Source: Claveliimonas acetigenes | GTDB lineage: Bacteria; Bacillota; Clostridia; Lachnospirales; Lachnospiraceae | Length of the DNA stretch: 64,000 bases | Direction: 5' to 3' | NCBI RefSeq assembly: GCF_025567385.1 | Contig: NZ_JAOQJU010000001.1 | Span: forward strand, 62,001 to 126,000 | In this document: one piece after another, positions 33,137 to 42,368 of the stretch | Layout: the number at the start of each line of letters is the position of its first letter | How positions within the stretch are numbered: the stretch's first letter is position 1 | Notes under the pieces: generated by a model | Database searches by the model: none | The model's input: only the letters and a program-made list of their open reading frames with translations | What the model was told of the DNA's origin: nothing | Translations under genes and position numbers: made by a program

Positions 33137-34552
33137 ATGGCAATTACAAAGTGCCTGCACATGAAACAGGCAAAAACGGGTTATCCGGCAAAACATCTGG
33201 CAAATGGTCTTCGCTATATTATGAACCCGGAGAAAACAGAACATGGCCGCTATGTCTGTGGACATAACTGTATTCCTGAACAGGCATTATCCCAGATGGT
33301 AGATACCAAACGTCATTTTGGAAAGCTGGATAAAAGGCAGGGCTACCATTTCATTCTTTCATTTGAGGAAGATGAGGTTTCGGAAGAAGAAGCCTTCCAA
33401 ATGGTAGGAGAGTTTGTGACAGAATTTCTTGGGAAGGATTTTGAAGCGGTTTATGCAGTCCATAATGATACGGACCATATTCATGGGCACATTATTTTTA
33501 ATTCAGTACGCTGTACTACGGGATATAAATACGATTATAGAAATGGGGATTGGGAAAACATTATCCAGCCTCTGACCAACCGGATATGCAGGGAGCATGG
33601 TTTATCTGTGCTGGATCTGGAAGAAGCCAAGGAAAAACGCAAACAAAAAGGACAGGAAGAAAAATCTCTTTCTGAACGGGACAGGCGGATCAGAAGAGAT
33701 GTGGACCAGGCATTACAGGACGCAGGTTCTTATGAGGAATTTCTTGAAAATCTTTCCAGCATGGGATATGAGTTGCGGGGAAGAAAGCGCCTTTCTGTTC
33801 GGGAACCCGGAGCAGGAAGGGCAAGGCGGCTTGACCAGCTAGGGGAAGAATATACAGAGGAAAAGCTTCGGCAGCGTTTTGGACGCCTTCCAATCCCGGA
33901 AATGACCGGAGAGGAGATACCGGTAGAATGGACGTATGTGTTTATCCCATACCGGGAGCGGCATTTGACCAGATACCAGAAGGAATGTTTTCTTCGCAGG
34001 TATCGGCAGGGGAAACCAATGGCAAACTCTAAAACCTGGAAATACAGGGCAGCAATCCATGAATTGAAAAAATTGCAGGAGGAATTTGATTTTCTGGCAG
34101 CTTATCGCATACAGGATAAGGCGCAGTTGAAAGCCATTTCTGATGCAACAAAGGAACAGCTTTGGGAAAACAGCAGGGCAAGAAAGCAGCTACGAAAAGA
34201 AATGGTTCCTTATGAGGAAATGCTTCTGCTTCTCAATAAGCTGCAGGAAAAACAGATGGAAGCAGAACTTTATCAGGAAGGGTATCAGGAATTTTTTCAA
34301 GACCACCAGACATACCAAAACCTTCTTGGGCAGTTAAAAGAAATGGGATATTCCTTGTCTGATGCAGAACAGACAGACGCTTATTTCTTTGAGAAAGAGG
34401 AGCGTTTGCGGATCGAACGGAAAAAAATCTTAAAAGAAAAAAGGATTGCAGAGCGTCTGCGTGAAAAAGCAGAAGAAAAAGAAAAGTTGGAAGCACAGCA
34501 GAAGGAAAAGAATAGGAAACCGTCTGCGAGGGGCAGAGGAAAAGGAGGGTAA
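33137..34552 (+). CDS. mobA: MOBP relaxase (MobA/VirD2 family)
   Basis: 471 residues. The relaxase domain occupies ~1-190. Motif III is HNDTDHIHGH with the metal-binding His at 109, 114 and 116. The catalytic Tyr is likely one of those near the N-terminus (KTGYPAKHLANGLRYIMNP). The C-terminal half is charged and coiled-coil-like, ending in an RGRGKGG basic tail, as in Firmicutes ICE relaxases. It nicks oriT, stays attached to the 5' end and leads the strand to the VirD4/T4SS channel. Confidence 0.93.
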   Translation: MAITKCLHMKQAKTGYPAKHLANGLRYIMNPEKTEHGRYVCGHNCIPEQALSQMVDTKRHFGKLDKRQGYHFILSFEEDEVSEEEAFQMVGEFVTEFLGKDFEAVYAVHNDTDHIHGHIIFNSVRCTTGYKYDYRNGDWENIIQPLTNRICREHGLSVLDLEEAKEKRKQKGQEEKSLSERDRRIRRDVDQALQDAGSYEEFLENLSSMGYELRGRKRLSVREPGAGRARRLDQLGEEYTEEKLRQRFGRLPIPEMTGEEIPVEWTYVFIPYRERHLTRYQKECFLRRYRQGKPMANSKTWKYRAAIHELKKLQEEFDFLAAYRIQDKAQLKAISDATKEQLWENSRARKQLRKEMVPYEEMLLLLNKLQEKQMEAELYQEGYQEFFQDHQTYQNLLGQLKEMGYSLSDAEQTDAYFFEKEERLRIERKKILKEKRIAERLREKAEEKEKLEAQQKEKNRKPSARGRGKGG

Positions 34553-35506
34553 ATGACAGTAGAAGGACAACGGTATCTGGAAGAATGCCGGAAAGTTTTA
34601 AAAGAAGAACAGATGGACGCAGTTTCTATGGGGCTGGATTTTGGTCTTCCTGTTTCAGATATTCAGAAAGTAGTTAAGAGCAACCAGGAAGCCCCGGTGA
34701 TGAAAGCAATCATCATAGGGCTTATGGAAGGGATTGGGGAAATCGACTTTTTATGCGAAGGAAATTATAACCAGTTCCAGGTACGGGAAATCGTAGAGGG
34801 CTTAAAAAACGGGCTGGATCTGGAAGAGGTGAAAACCTATGCCGGAAATGAACTGCCGGCCAGCCGTATGCGGACCATGCGGATACAACTGGAAGAGTCA
34901 AAGGCAAAAAAAGAAGTTCCGAAAGATGAAGAAATGCGTTCTTATATGAAAAATCTTATGGGGATCATGGAACAATCCATTCAGCAGTTCCGGGAAAGCA
35001 ATGACCGTTTTACAGCCTTGTCCTCTCTGGTAAAGGAGCATGTTGTTGAAGAGAAAAACCAGGAGATTAAAGACCTGTATGAGAACCTGCAATATAAAGA
35101 TAAAAACATACAGGAATTAAAAGAAAAGCTGGCAAAGAAAGAGCAGGAAATTCAGGAGCTGAAAAAAGAAGCAGAAAAATACAGGGAAAAAACAGAAGCT
35201 GCTTCCAGGGAAACAAAAGTGGTATTGGAAGAAAAAAGCATACAAACAGCGGAAGGGCTGCAAAAAAGTAAGCGCCGGCTGCTTGGGATTGCCATGCTTG
35301 GAAAAAAAGTACCCAAAAGTGTTGTGGAGAAAATTCTGGAATATAACTTGTCCGCAGAACAGTTGGAAGAAATTCGCCAGTGTGTAGAAAGTGGGCTGGC
35401 AGATGCAGAAATTCTTCAGGTGATGGAGAACAGTCCTTCACCGGAGAGAATGAAAAAAATGCGGGAAATTATCCTTTTGATGCGGAAACGGAAGGCGGGT
35501 GTGTAA
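34553..35506 (+). CDS. Coiled-coil relaxosome-region protein with helical repeats
   Basis: 317 residues, directly abutting the relaxase stop. Helical repeats frame a long coiled coil (about 150-230). Repeat B (about residues 76-113, QVREIVEGLKNGLDLEEVKT...) and repeat C (about 270-307, QLEEIRQCVESGLADAEILQ...) share the pattern QxxEIxxxxxxGLxxxxI...MxxMR. The same module ends the VirD4 protein downstream. No named family is recognised. Placement and the shared module suggest a link between relaxosome and coupling protein (inference). Confidence 0.65.
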   Translation: MTVEGQRYLEECRKVLKEEQMDAVSMGLDFGLPVSDIQKVVKSNQEAPVMKAIIIGLMEGIGEIDFLCEGNYNQFQVREIVEGLKNGLDLEEVKTYAGNELPASRMRTMRIQLEESKAKKEVPKDEEMRSYMKNLMGIMEQSIQQFRESNDRFTALSSLVKEHVVEEKNQEIKDLYENLQYKDKNIQELKEKLAKKEQEIQELKKEAEKYREKTEAASRETKVVLEEKSIQTAEGLQKSKRRLLGIAMLGKKVPKSVVEKILEYNLSAEQLEEIRQCVESGLADAEILQVMENSPSPERMKKMREIILLMRKRKAGV

Positions 35507-35926
35507 ATGGCAGAACTTGAACATGTGGTAAAAATATTTTCCCTTTTGGAAGCTGCCGAAAAGGAACAGCCCTTTCTTACTAGGGAGCAGAAACAGGATT
35601 TGTACCGTATTGCTTTTCATAAGGAGTCTATGGAAGAGGTAGAAAAAATTATTTTGCAGTTACAGGCGCCTCATGCAGGAAAGGAAGAAAAAGAGCGTAT
35701 TCTTTATCATTACCTTGAACCGTTTTCTCAGGTTCCGGAAAATATTTTGCAGATTGAGAATTATATTTTTCAGCTTCAGTATATGACCTATGAAAAGGAA
35801 AAAGCAAACCACATGCTGGAGGCTCTCTTAAAACAGGAAAATATCCAGTATGACCTGGAAGCCATGCTTGCAGAAGGAAAAACAAAGGCGGCTGTTTTAG
35901 CAAAAAAAGACAGGGCAATGGGATAG
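35507..35926 (+). CDS. ICE transfer-region hypothetical protein
   Basis: 139 residues, starts one base after the previous stop region. All-helical, soluble, acidic (HVVKIFSLLEAAEKEQPFLT, EENIQYDLEAML-type tail). No known motif. Lies between the coiled-coil protein and PcfB in a tightly packed transfer operon, so a relaxosome or T4SS accessory role is likely but unproven. Confidence 0.6.
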   Translation: MAELEHVVKIFSLLEAAEKEQPFLTREQKQDLYRIAFHKESMEEVEKIILQLQAPHAGKEEKERILYHYLEPFSQVPENILQIENYIFQLQYMTYEKEKANHMLEALLKQENIQYDLEAMLAEGKTKAAVLAKKDRAMG

Positions 35927-35936
35927 GAGGGAGAGC

Positions 35937-37100
35937 ATGAGTGAAATACAAGATGCGGCGCAAATCATTAAAGTTTCCTTTGAAGGCGCAGAAATCATTC
36001 TGAAAATGGGAAATACAGGCTGGCAGTTTGTAAAAGATATTTGTGCGGTATTTAAAAAAGTTCTGGACCAGGAAAAATTGTCAGGGAAAACTTCTGTACA
36101 AAAGCTCCTGAAAATGGGAGGCGATTTGCAGGTTTTCCGTTTTGAAACAAAAGACCTGGAACGGGTAAAAGCCCTGGCAAATAAGTATGGGATTTTATAT
36201 TCCATTTTGCCGGATTTGAATGAGAAGGACGGTATGAGTGAAATTTTGTTCCATTCCCAGGCAGCGCCCCGTATTCAGTCCATGATGGCAAAAATTGAAC
36301 ATTCCAATATTGGGACGTTAGATGAATACTATGAAAATGCAGAGCCGGATAAGGTAGAGCAGTTGGTAGAAGAAGTAAAAAAGCCTGTCCTGCCGGAGCC
36401 GAAGGAGTGTGAACTGGTTGCGCGGGAACTGGCGAAAAACCAGGTGGAGAAGATCAGTGATGTCCGTTCCCGTCTGAATATGACCTGGCTTCAGATCTGG
36501 CCGATTATCTGCTACATGGAAGAACAGGGGATTTTGGAGAAAGGGAAGGAAGGTACGGTGACACTGACCAGGACACCGGAACAGATCGAAGAATTGGTAG
36601 ATTCCCAGCAGTGGAAACAGTTGTTTGGGGAAGAGGAAGCCCAAAGACGCAGCACTGGAAACAGCCAGGAAACAGAAGAAAAGATGCAGGTCATTCAGCG
36701 TATCCAAAAGGAAAAGCGGAACAATCCAGGTGTGAATGCCATTACCATAGACCAGAAGCTGGTATATGAAGAAACAGAGCATCATATCAAAACCAGGATT
36801 CCGTACCGTAAGAATGAATTTATCTGGCTGGACAAATCGGAAATTAGCTGGATTAATGACCATAAGACTATTTTTGCAGGATTGGAAAAGAAGAAGGAGT
36901 ATGCAATTTTAGACCTGGAGGACCGTTTTCTTAGAAAAACTTCGGGGGAAGATTTATATAGGGAAAGCTATGATCCGGTACGCAGGGAACGTGCCAGACA
37001 GGAGCAGGAAAAGATACGCAGAAGAAGGGAACATAATTACAGGAAGACACAACAGAACCTGGAAGCAGGGAGAAGAAGCATACAGGGGCAAAGGAGGTAG
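35937..37100 (+). CDS. PcfB/DUF3801-like conjugation protein
   Basis: 387 residues; AGGAGGGAGAGC precedes ATG 35937. The N-terminal ~130 residues match the PcfB/DUF3801 pattern (GDLQVFRFETKDLERVKALA then NKYGILYSILPD). A winged-helix-like middle (EKISDVRSRLNMTWLQIWPI) follows, then a very basic C-terminal tail (REHNYRKTQQNLEAGRRS). PcfB-type proteins are relaxosome or coupling accessory factors in Gram-positive transfer systems. It sits immediately upstream of the coupling protein. Confidence 0.75.
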   Translation: MSEIQDAAQIIKVSFEGAEIILKMGNTGWQFVKDICAVFKKVLDQEKLSGKTSVQKLLKMGGDLQVFRFETKDLERVKALANKYGILYSILPDLNEKDGMSEILFHSQAAPRIQSMMAKIEHSNIGTLDEYYENAEPDKVEQLVEEVKKPVLPEPKECELVARELAKNQVEKISDVRSRLNMTWLQIWPIICYMEEQGILEKGKEGTVTLTRTPEQIEELVDSQQWKQLFGEEEAQRRSTGNSQETEEKMQVIQRIQKEKRNNPGVNAITIDQKLVYEETEHHIKTRIPYRKNEFIWLDKSEISWINDHKTIFAGLEKKKEYAILDLEDRFLRKTSGEDLYRESYDPVRRERARQEQEKIRRRREHNYRKTQQNLEAGRRSIQGQRR

Positions 37101-37142
37101 AGAACCGGAGCAATTCAGAAAAAGAAGAAACAGTCCTGGGGT

Positions 37143-39224
37143 ATGTATTTCATTGGAGGCGTAGCTTCCGGCTATGGAGGTTATCTCTTGAACGTGTGTT
37201 ATCAGCCTGGAAAGGATATCAACTATTTTTTAAACCGTCTGGATCAGGTGATGGCAGCCCCGTTTGCCAATTATTGGAACGAAACTTCCTTAAAAGCAAT
37301 CATTCTGGGGATTTTTGTATATGTGATCGGTATGGTCATGTATGTCACCAGCCGGAAAAACTATATGCCGGGTCAGGAATTTGGTACCGCTGTTTTTGCA
37401 GATCCGAAAAAGGTGGCAAAGCAGTTTGCGGATAAAGATGAACACAATAACCTGATCTTATCCCAGAATGTCAGGCTGTCCATGAATACCAGAAAGACTA
37501 GGAGAAACCTAAATGTCCTGGTAATCGGAGGAAGCGGCGCTGGAAAAACCTTGTTCATGGTGAAACCCAATCTCCTTCAGTTAAGCAGGGCTTCCCAGAT
37601 CATTACAGATCCCAAAGGGGAGATTTTAAGATGCTGCGGAGGTATGCTGAAAGCGCATGGATACCGGATACGGGTGCTGAACCTGGTGGAAATGGAGCAG
37701 TCTAACGGATATAATCCATTCCGCTATATCCGCTCTGAAACAGATATTGTAAAACTGGTTACTAACTTGATCAATAATACCACACCGAAAAACGCACAGC
37801 CCAGTGATCCATTCTGGGAGAAAGCCGAGTCTTTGTACTTGCAGGCTATTTTTCTTTATGTGTGGCAGGAGTGTGAAATGGAGAAAAGGAATTTCCGTAT
37901 GGTTTTGCAGCTTTTGAATGAGGCGGAAGTCCATGCAGACGGTTCCCCTTCTGATTTAGACCGGCGTTTCCGCAGACTGGAGAGAAAAAAGGGAAGCAAC
38001 CACCCTGCTTTAATCCAGTATAATAAAGTGGTACGGGGTGCAGGAGATACGGTAAGGAGTATCATCATTTCCGCAAATGCAAGGCTGGGATTGTTACAGA
38101 ACCCACAAATTTTGCGGATTCTGGATCATGATGAAATGGAGATTGAGGAGATTGGGATTGGTGTTGATGGGGACAGAAACCGGAAGACCGCACTTTTTTG
38201 TGTGACGCCGGATTCGGATAAGAGTTATGCCTTTTTAATTGGTATGCTTTATTCCCAGATTTTCCAGGAATTGTATTACCAGGCAGACTTCCATTACAAT
38301 GGAAAACTTCCCATTAACGTGAATTTTATGCTGGACGAATTTGCCAACGTGCCATTGCCAGATGACTACTGCAGCCTACTTAGTACCATGCGTTCCAGAA
38401 ATATTTCCTGTACCATTTTTATCCAAAACCTTGCCCAGATCAAGGCTTTGTTTGAGAAAACCTGGGAAACCATACCGGGTAATTGTGATTCCCTGGTATA
38501 TCTTGGTGGGAATGAACAGTCCACGCATAAGTATATCAGTGAGTCCCTGGGAAAAGGAACCATTGATAAAAAAAGCAGTGGGGAAACCAAAGGCCGGCAA
38601 GGGAGCAGTTCCCGGAATTATGATGTGCTGGGGCGTGAGCTTTTGACACCGGACGAAACCCGAAAGCTGGATAACTCAGAGTGTATTTTGTTAATCAGGG
38701 GTTGTGATCCTATTATTGATAAGAAATACAATACTTTTGCACACTCCAGATTTTCGGAAACAGAAGATGGCGGGGGTGCGCCTTATATCCATGACAGAAT
38801 GGCTGCCCAAAAACAGGCGGTACAGATTTTAAGTGAAGAATCCCTGGATTATTATAAGAAGAAAAAGGAACAGGGAGAAGATGTTCAGATTGTGGAACTG
38901 TCTTTTGATGAAATTTTTTCTTATGAGCCTATTCCTAAGAAGATTTTTTCGGAGGAAGAGCTGAAAGAGAACCAGAAGAAGAGAACGGTAGAGGAGGTGA
39001 GGCCGCCGAAGAAAACGGAAAAACCGGTACAGACAGAGGAAGAAAAACTTTCTGAATTATTGGAAAGCCATGTTTATAATGAGGAACAGTTGGGAGAAAT
39101 CATGCTTGCCATTGGTGCTGGAATTTCGTATGATAAAATCCTTCAAATGGCAGATACAAAAAACAGTGCTGAAAAGATGAAGGAAATCCGTAAAAAATTT
39201 ACAAAAGAAACAGCCTCGGATTAA
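37143..39224 (+). CDS. virD4: VirD4-like type IV coupling protein (TraG/TraD family)
   Basis: 693 residues from ATG 37143. Two N-terminal membrane spans, Walker A GGSGAGKT (129-136), Walker B FMLDEFANV (LDEF 397-400), and conserved FIQNLAQIKALFEKTWETIP. It pumps the relaxase-DNA complex to the T4SS. No ribosome site precedes ATG 37143. The frame is open back to 37101 and codes for a basic stretch (IQKKKKQSWG) that looks like the natural N-terminus, but it offers only ATT (37113) as a start. The C-terminal ~45 residues carry the same helical module as the protein at 34553. Confidence 0.92.
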   Translation: MYFIGGVASGYGGYLLNVCYQPGKDINYFLNRLDQVMAAPFANYWNETSLKAIILGIFVYVIGMVMYVTSRKNYMPGQEFGTAVFADPKKVAKQFADKDEHNNLILSQNVRLSMNTRKTRRNLNVLVIGGSGAGKTLFMVKPNLLQLSRASQIITDPKGEILRCCGGMLKAHGYRIRVLNLVEMEQSNGYNPFRYIRSETDIVKLVTNLINNTTPKNAQPSDPFWEKAESLYLQAIFLYVWQECEMEKRNFRMVLQLLNEAEVHADGSPSDLDRRFRRLERKKGSNHPALIQYNKVVRGAGDTVRSIIISANARLGLLQNPQILRILDHDEMEIEEIGIGVDGDRNRKTALFCVTPDSDKSYAFLIGMLYSQIFQELYYQADFHYNGKLPINVNFMLDEFANVPLPDDYCSLLSTMRSRNISCTIFIQNLAQIKALFEKTWETIPGNCDSLVYLGGNEQSTHKYISESLGKGTIDKKSSGETKGRQGSSSRNYDVLGRELLTPDETRKLDNSECILLIRGCDPIIDKKYNTFAHSRFSETEDGGGAPYIHDRMAAQKQAVQILSEESLDYYKKKKEQGEDVQIVELSFDEIFSYEPIPKKIFSEEELKENQKKRTVEEVRPPKKTEKPVQTEEEKLSELLESHVYNEEQLGEIMLAIGAGISYDKILQMADTKNSAEKMKEIRKKFTKETASD

Positions 39225-39256
39225 AGAAGGCAGATTTTTGGAAACCTGTAGTTTTT

Positions 39257-39303
39257 GCATTACGCAGGGCAGGTTTTTAAAAATCTGTCTTTTTGCGTAA
39301 TGC
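39257..39303. other. Large hairpin between virD4 and maff2
   Basis: GCATTACGCA (39257-39266) pairs perfectly with TGCGTAATGC (39294-39303), and the interior CAGGTTTTTAAAAATCTG is itself nearly palindromic. No terminal T-run. A role in mRNA processing or in setting the high level of the small Maff2 protein is possible. Confidence 0.5.
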
Positions 39304-39335
39304 GGTATCAATCACATGAAAAGGAGTAAAAAGAT

Positions 39336-39674
39336 ATGAAAATCAAAGAGGTTATCAGAAAGAAACAGAACCGCTTGAAAAAATCTCTACTGGGAGTCCT
39401 GGCAGTAAGCGCTGCCACTGTTTCCCTGTTCCCCCAGACTGTCATGGCTTCCGGGGTAAGTGACGTAACACAGCCGCTTATGAATTTAAAGACACTGGTG
39501 ATCAGTATTATCGGTGCGGTGGGTGTGATTATCCTGGCAAAAAACGTGATGGAATTTGCACAGGCTTACCAGCAGCAGGACAGTTCTTCTATGAACAGTG
39601 CCATTAAAGGAATTGTTGCAGGGCTTATTATGGCAGCTATTTCCTCCGTTCTTACTTTCCTGGGAATCAGCTAA
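39336..39674 (+). CDS. Maff2-family T4SS membrane protein
   Basis: 112 residues; AAAAGGAG before ATG 39336. A signal-like first helix with a cleavable look (ALASG-type site at VMASG), then two membrane helices (LKTLVISIIGAVGVIILAKN and IKGIVAGLIMAAISSVLTFL). This size and topology is VirB2-like and matches the Maff2 proteins of Tn1549-type elements, thought to be the pilin-like channel subunit. Lies between VirD4 and the VirB6-like gene. Confidence 0.8.
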   Translation: MKIKEVIRKKQNRLKKSLLGVLAVSAATVSLFPQTVMASGVSDVTQPLMNLKTLVISIIGAVGVIILAKNVMEFAQAYQQQDSSSMNSAIKGIVAGLIMAAISSVLTFLGIS

Positions 39675-39721
39675 AACCGTTCTTCTTTTTGAGATAAACA
39701 GATAAGAAGAGAGGTGAAGTG

Positions 39722-40558
39722 ATGTTTAATTTAGGAGAGGCGATCCTTGCACTTTTGGAAATCGTGTTTGGATTTTGGAATAATCAGGTCAGCCTCGTAT
39801 TTGAACTTTTAGGACAGTCCCCTACCGGGTTCAAAGGGGGCGGGCCCTGGGGGATCATTGAAGGGATTGAACCCCTTTTTGTTGGGATAGGCTCTGCCCT
39901 GGTAGTCCTTTTTTTCGTCATTGGGTTTTGTGCAGAGTCGGTAGATATCCGGGAAGAAATCCGGTTTGAAGCAATCCTCCGTATGTTTATCCGGGTTGCC
40001 ATTGCACAGTGGCTGGTATCTTATAACATTACCATTATGAAAGCCCTGTTTACTTCCTGTGGAAACCTGGTGGGGCATTTGGGACAAAACCAGAGTGTGG
40101 AGTTATCCATTGACCCGGCGCAGGCAGAAGTGATCAAAGATTTAGGATTTGGAACCAGTATCGTGTTCCTGATACTTGCTGTTTTCCTATCTTTAATCGT
40201 TATTATCTGTGGGTTCTTCCTGCTGTACAATGTTTATTTCCGCTTTTTGAAAATTATGGTAATTGTACCTTTTGGGGCGATTGCCAGCAGTACCCTGGCT
40301 GGAAACCGGGGGCTTAGCAATACCTTTGTAGCCTATATGAAATATTTTATCAGTGTCGTTTTTGAGGCAGTCACAATGGCACTGGCAATCCTTTTGTGTA
40401 ACCAGTTTATTTCCTCCGGACTTCCGACCTTTACCGGAGATTATGAGGACTGGGCCAAAACCCTGATTTATTTGGGGGAAATGACCTTTACGGTTGCGCT
40501 GACGGTAGGCACTGTAAAAGGAGCGCAGAACCTGACTTCCAGGGCACTGGGATTGTAG
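39722..40558 (+). CDS. VirB6/TrbL-like polytopic T4SS protein
   Basis: 278 residues; start ATG 39722 (GTG 39719 possible) after AGAGGTGAAG. About six membrane helices, including ALVVLFFVIGFCAESVDIRE and SIVFLILAVFLSLIVIICGF. Conserved PFGAIASSTLAGNRGLSNTF and a C-terminal glycine/threonine-rich helix. The family forms the inner channel of the transfer apparatus. Encoded right after the VirB2-like Maff2, as usual. Confidence 0.82.
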   Translation: MFNLGEAILALLEIVFGFWNNQVSLVFELLGQSPTGFKGGGPWGIIEGIEPLFVGIGSALVVLFFVIGFCAESVDIREEIRFEAILRMFIRVAIAQWLVSYNITIMKALFTSCGNLVGHLGQNQSVELSIDPAQAEVIKDLGFGTSIVFLILAVFLSLIVIICGFFLLYNVYFRFLKIMVIVPFGAIASSTLAGNRGLSNTFVAYMKYFISVVFEAVTMALAILLCNQFISSGLPTFTGDYEDWAKTLIYLGEMTFTVALTVGTVKGAQNLTSRALGL

Positions 40559-40570
40559 GAGGAAAGGATT

Positions 40571-41515
40571 GTGCAGGAAAAAGGGATACAGATGACACTA
40601 TTTGAATATTTTCAGGACGCAGAATGCTTCAGCCTTAAAGAAGCAGTGGCTTGTGTAGAACAGGTAAAAGAGGTAAAAGAACCCAGTATCCGGGCAAGAA
40701 TTTATGAGGGAATAGAAAAGGGGCTTTTTTCCAGGATAGCCAAAGGAGTCTATACGGTTACCAAAGAACAGGACGGAGAAGAGGTAACTTGTATGATGGT
40801 TCAGGGGAATGGCAGGGATTTGAGCTTTTTAAAAGATAACAGTATAGATGCCATTATTACAGATCATGCTTATGACCTGAAAAAAAGCCTGAAAGGGGGA
40901 AATCGGGATTTTGCGGCCTATGAATGTTTTCAATATACGCAGGAAGACTTTGATGAAAAATACCGGGTGTTGAAAAAAGGGTGTTTTCTGGTAGAGTTCA
41001 TGCCGGAAGAAAATGGGGAAAATTATGAATACCTCTATCAGATGAAAAAAATGGCGAAAGAAGCAGGGCTTGAATATTATGCAAAAGTCGCCTGGAAAAA
41101 AGGAGATTTCGTTGCCAATACGGGAAGAAAATCTAAAAATACGGAAGAGATTGCATTTTTTACGAAAGGAAAAGCCAGGAATTTACGCCCAGATGCGAAA
41201 AAGGATAAGGCGGAGCCAGGAATATCCCACTATATGTCAGGCGCCAGGGGAATGCTTCCAACGGTCTTTGACATTGAACCGCCAGGGAAAAACTCCCGTA
41301 TTCATCAGGCAGAAAAACCAGTGCAACTTTTGCAGCAGATCCTTGGATTTGTAACAGAAGAAAAGGAGTGGGTACTGGATCAGTTTGCAGGTTCGTTTTC
41401 CCTGGGGGAAGCAGCACTTTCCAGTGAACGGAATGCAATCTGCATTGAAATTAATGAAGAATATTTTGAAAAGGGAAAAGAAAGGCTTCTGTCTGCAAAG
41501 AGCAGGAGTCGGTAG
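40571..41515 (+). CDS. DNA N-methyltransferase-like protein with degenerate catalytic motif
   Basis: 314 residues, GTG 40571 after GGAGGAAAGG (ATG 40592 possible). N-terminal ~65 residues form a winged-helix-like domain. The C-terminal domain has the beta-class N6/N4 methylase layout: motif IV region SIDAIITDHAYD, then VEFMP, and motif I VLDQFAGSFSLGEAAL near the end with EKPVQLLQQIL before it. The catalytic (D/N)PPY motif reads DHAY, and FxGxG reads FAGSFS, so activity is uncertain. Such genes are conserved between VirB6 and PrgI in Tn1549-type elements. Confidence 0.7.
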   Translation: MQEKGIQMTLFEYFQDAECFSLKEAVACVEQVKEVKEPSIRARIYEGIEKGLFSRIAKGVYTVTKEQDGEEVTCMMVQGNGRDLSFLKDNSIDAIITDHAYDLKKSLKGGNRDFAAYECFQYTQEDFDEKYRVLKKGCFLVEFMPEENGENYEYLYQMKKMAKEAGLEYYAKVAWKKGDFVANTGRKSKNTEEIAFFTKGKARNLRPDAKKDKAEPGISHYMSGARGMLPTVFDIEPPGKNSRIHQAEKPVQLLQQILGFVTEEKEWVLDQFAGSFSLGEAALSSERNAICIEINEEYFEKGKERLLSAKSRSR

Positions 41516-41532
41516 GAAAGGAGGATATGTAA

Positions 41533-42345
41533 ATGGAACAGGAAGAAAAACTCAGCCTGGATTTTGGCAATGGGGAGATCTATGAGGTCTGGCTGGAAGT
41601 TGCAACTTATCCGGCTGATAAAAACATCAAAGTTTGTGTGTTTACGGAAAAAGAGGAAGAGATATGGAAACTTTTTGAATTGACCACAGATATGGGAATT
41701 CCGCTGGAAAAGAACCAGACCTTTTTGCTCCCAGGCTATGATCTGGAGCAGATAGTAGAATTTATCAAAAAAAACGCGATTGGACAGTTAAAAGAAGAAA
41801 TCTGCTGTTCTGGCTGTATGGAATATCCACTGTTTGAATTTCAGGAAGAAACTTTAAAGAAATTGGACCCGGAGGGATATGCAGCCTATGAGCAGGCATA
41901 CCAGGAACGGGGAGAAGTAAAGAATCCAGAATTTCAAAAGGAAATCAAAACAGCGGATTTTCAATGGGCGTATGGAACCGAAGAACTGGCATTGCGGGTA
42001 GATTATTATGCAATGAACCAAAACCTTTATGTGGAGCTGTATAGCCGGGAAGATGGGATGTGGGAACCGTTTTCAGATTTGACCGTAAACCTTCCCGGAT
42101 ATTGCCTGGAGCCTGGAACTGCCTGTATCAGCGGTGATTTTAGTAAGGAAAATATCCAGTTTATTCAGGAGCATGGATTGGGAACACTGCTTCCCTGGAA
42201 AGCACAATCCGGTATGGGGCAGTATGCGGTGGTGAAATTTCATCTGGAGGAACTGCGTAAGTTTGACCAGGCTGGGGTTGCCGCCTTTTGCAATCAGCAT
42301 GGATTACAGAAAACCATGCAGGAAGAGCGAAGACAGAGTAGATAA
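41533..42345 (+). CDS. ICE hypothetical protein with internal duplication (DUF4313-like)
   Basis: 270 residues; AAAGGAGGATATGTAA before ATG 41533. Two similar ~110-residue halves: LSLDFGNGEIYEVWLEVATY ... FLLPGYDLEQIVEFIKKNAIG and FQWAYGTEELALRVDYYAMN ... VNLPGYCLEPGTACISGDFS. Each half has a beta-rich start, an LPGY turn and an IxxFIxxxxxG helix. It resembles DUF4313 proteins of mobile elements. Cytosolic, acidic; function unknown. Confidence 0.65.
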   Translation: MEQEEKLSLDFGNGEIYEVWLEVATYPADKNIKVCVFTEKEEEIWKLFELTTDMGIPLEKNQTFLLPGYDLEQIVEFIKKNAIGQLKEEICCSGCMEYPLFEFQEETLKKLDPEGYAAYEQAYQERGEVKNPEFQKEIKTADFQWAYGTEELALRVDYYAMNQNLYVELYSREDGMWEPFSDLTVNLPGYCLEPGTACISGDFSKENIQFIQEHGLGTLLPWKAQSGMGQYAVVKFHLEELRKFDQAGVAAFCNQHGLQKTMQEERRQSR

Positions 42346-42368
42346 AAAACAGAGACAGGAGGTTATGT

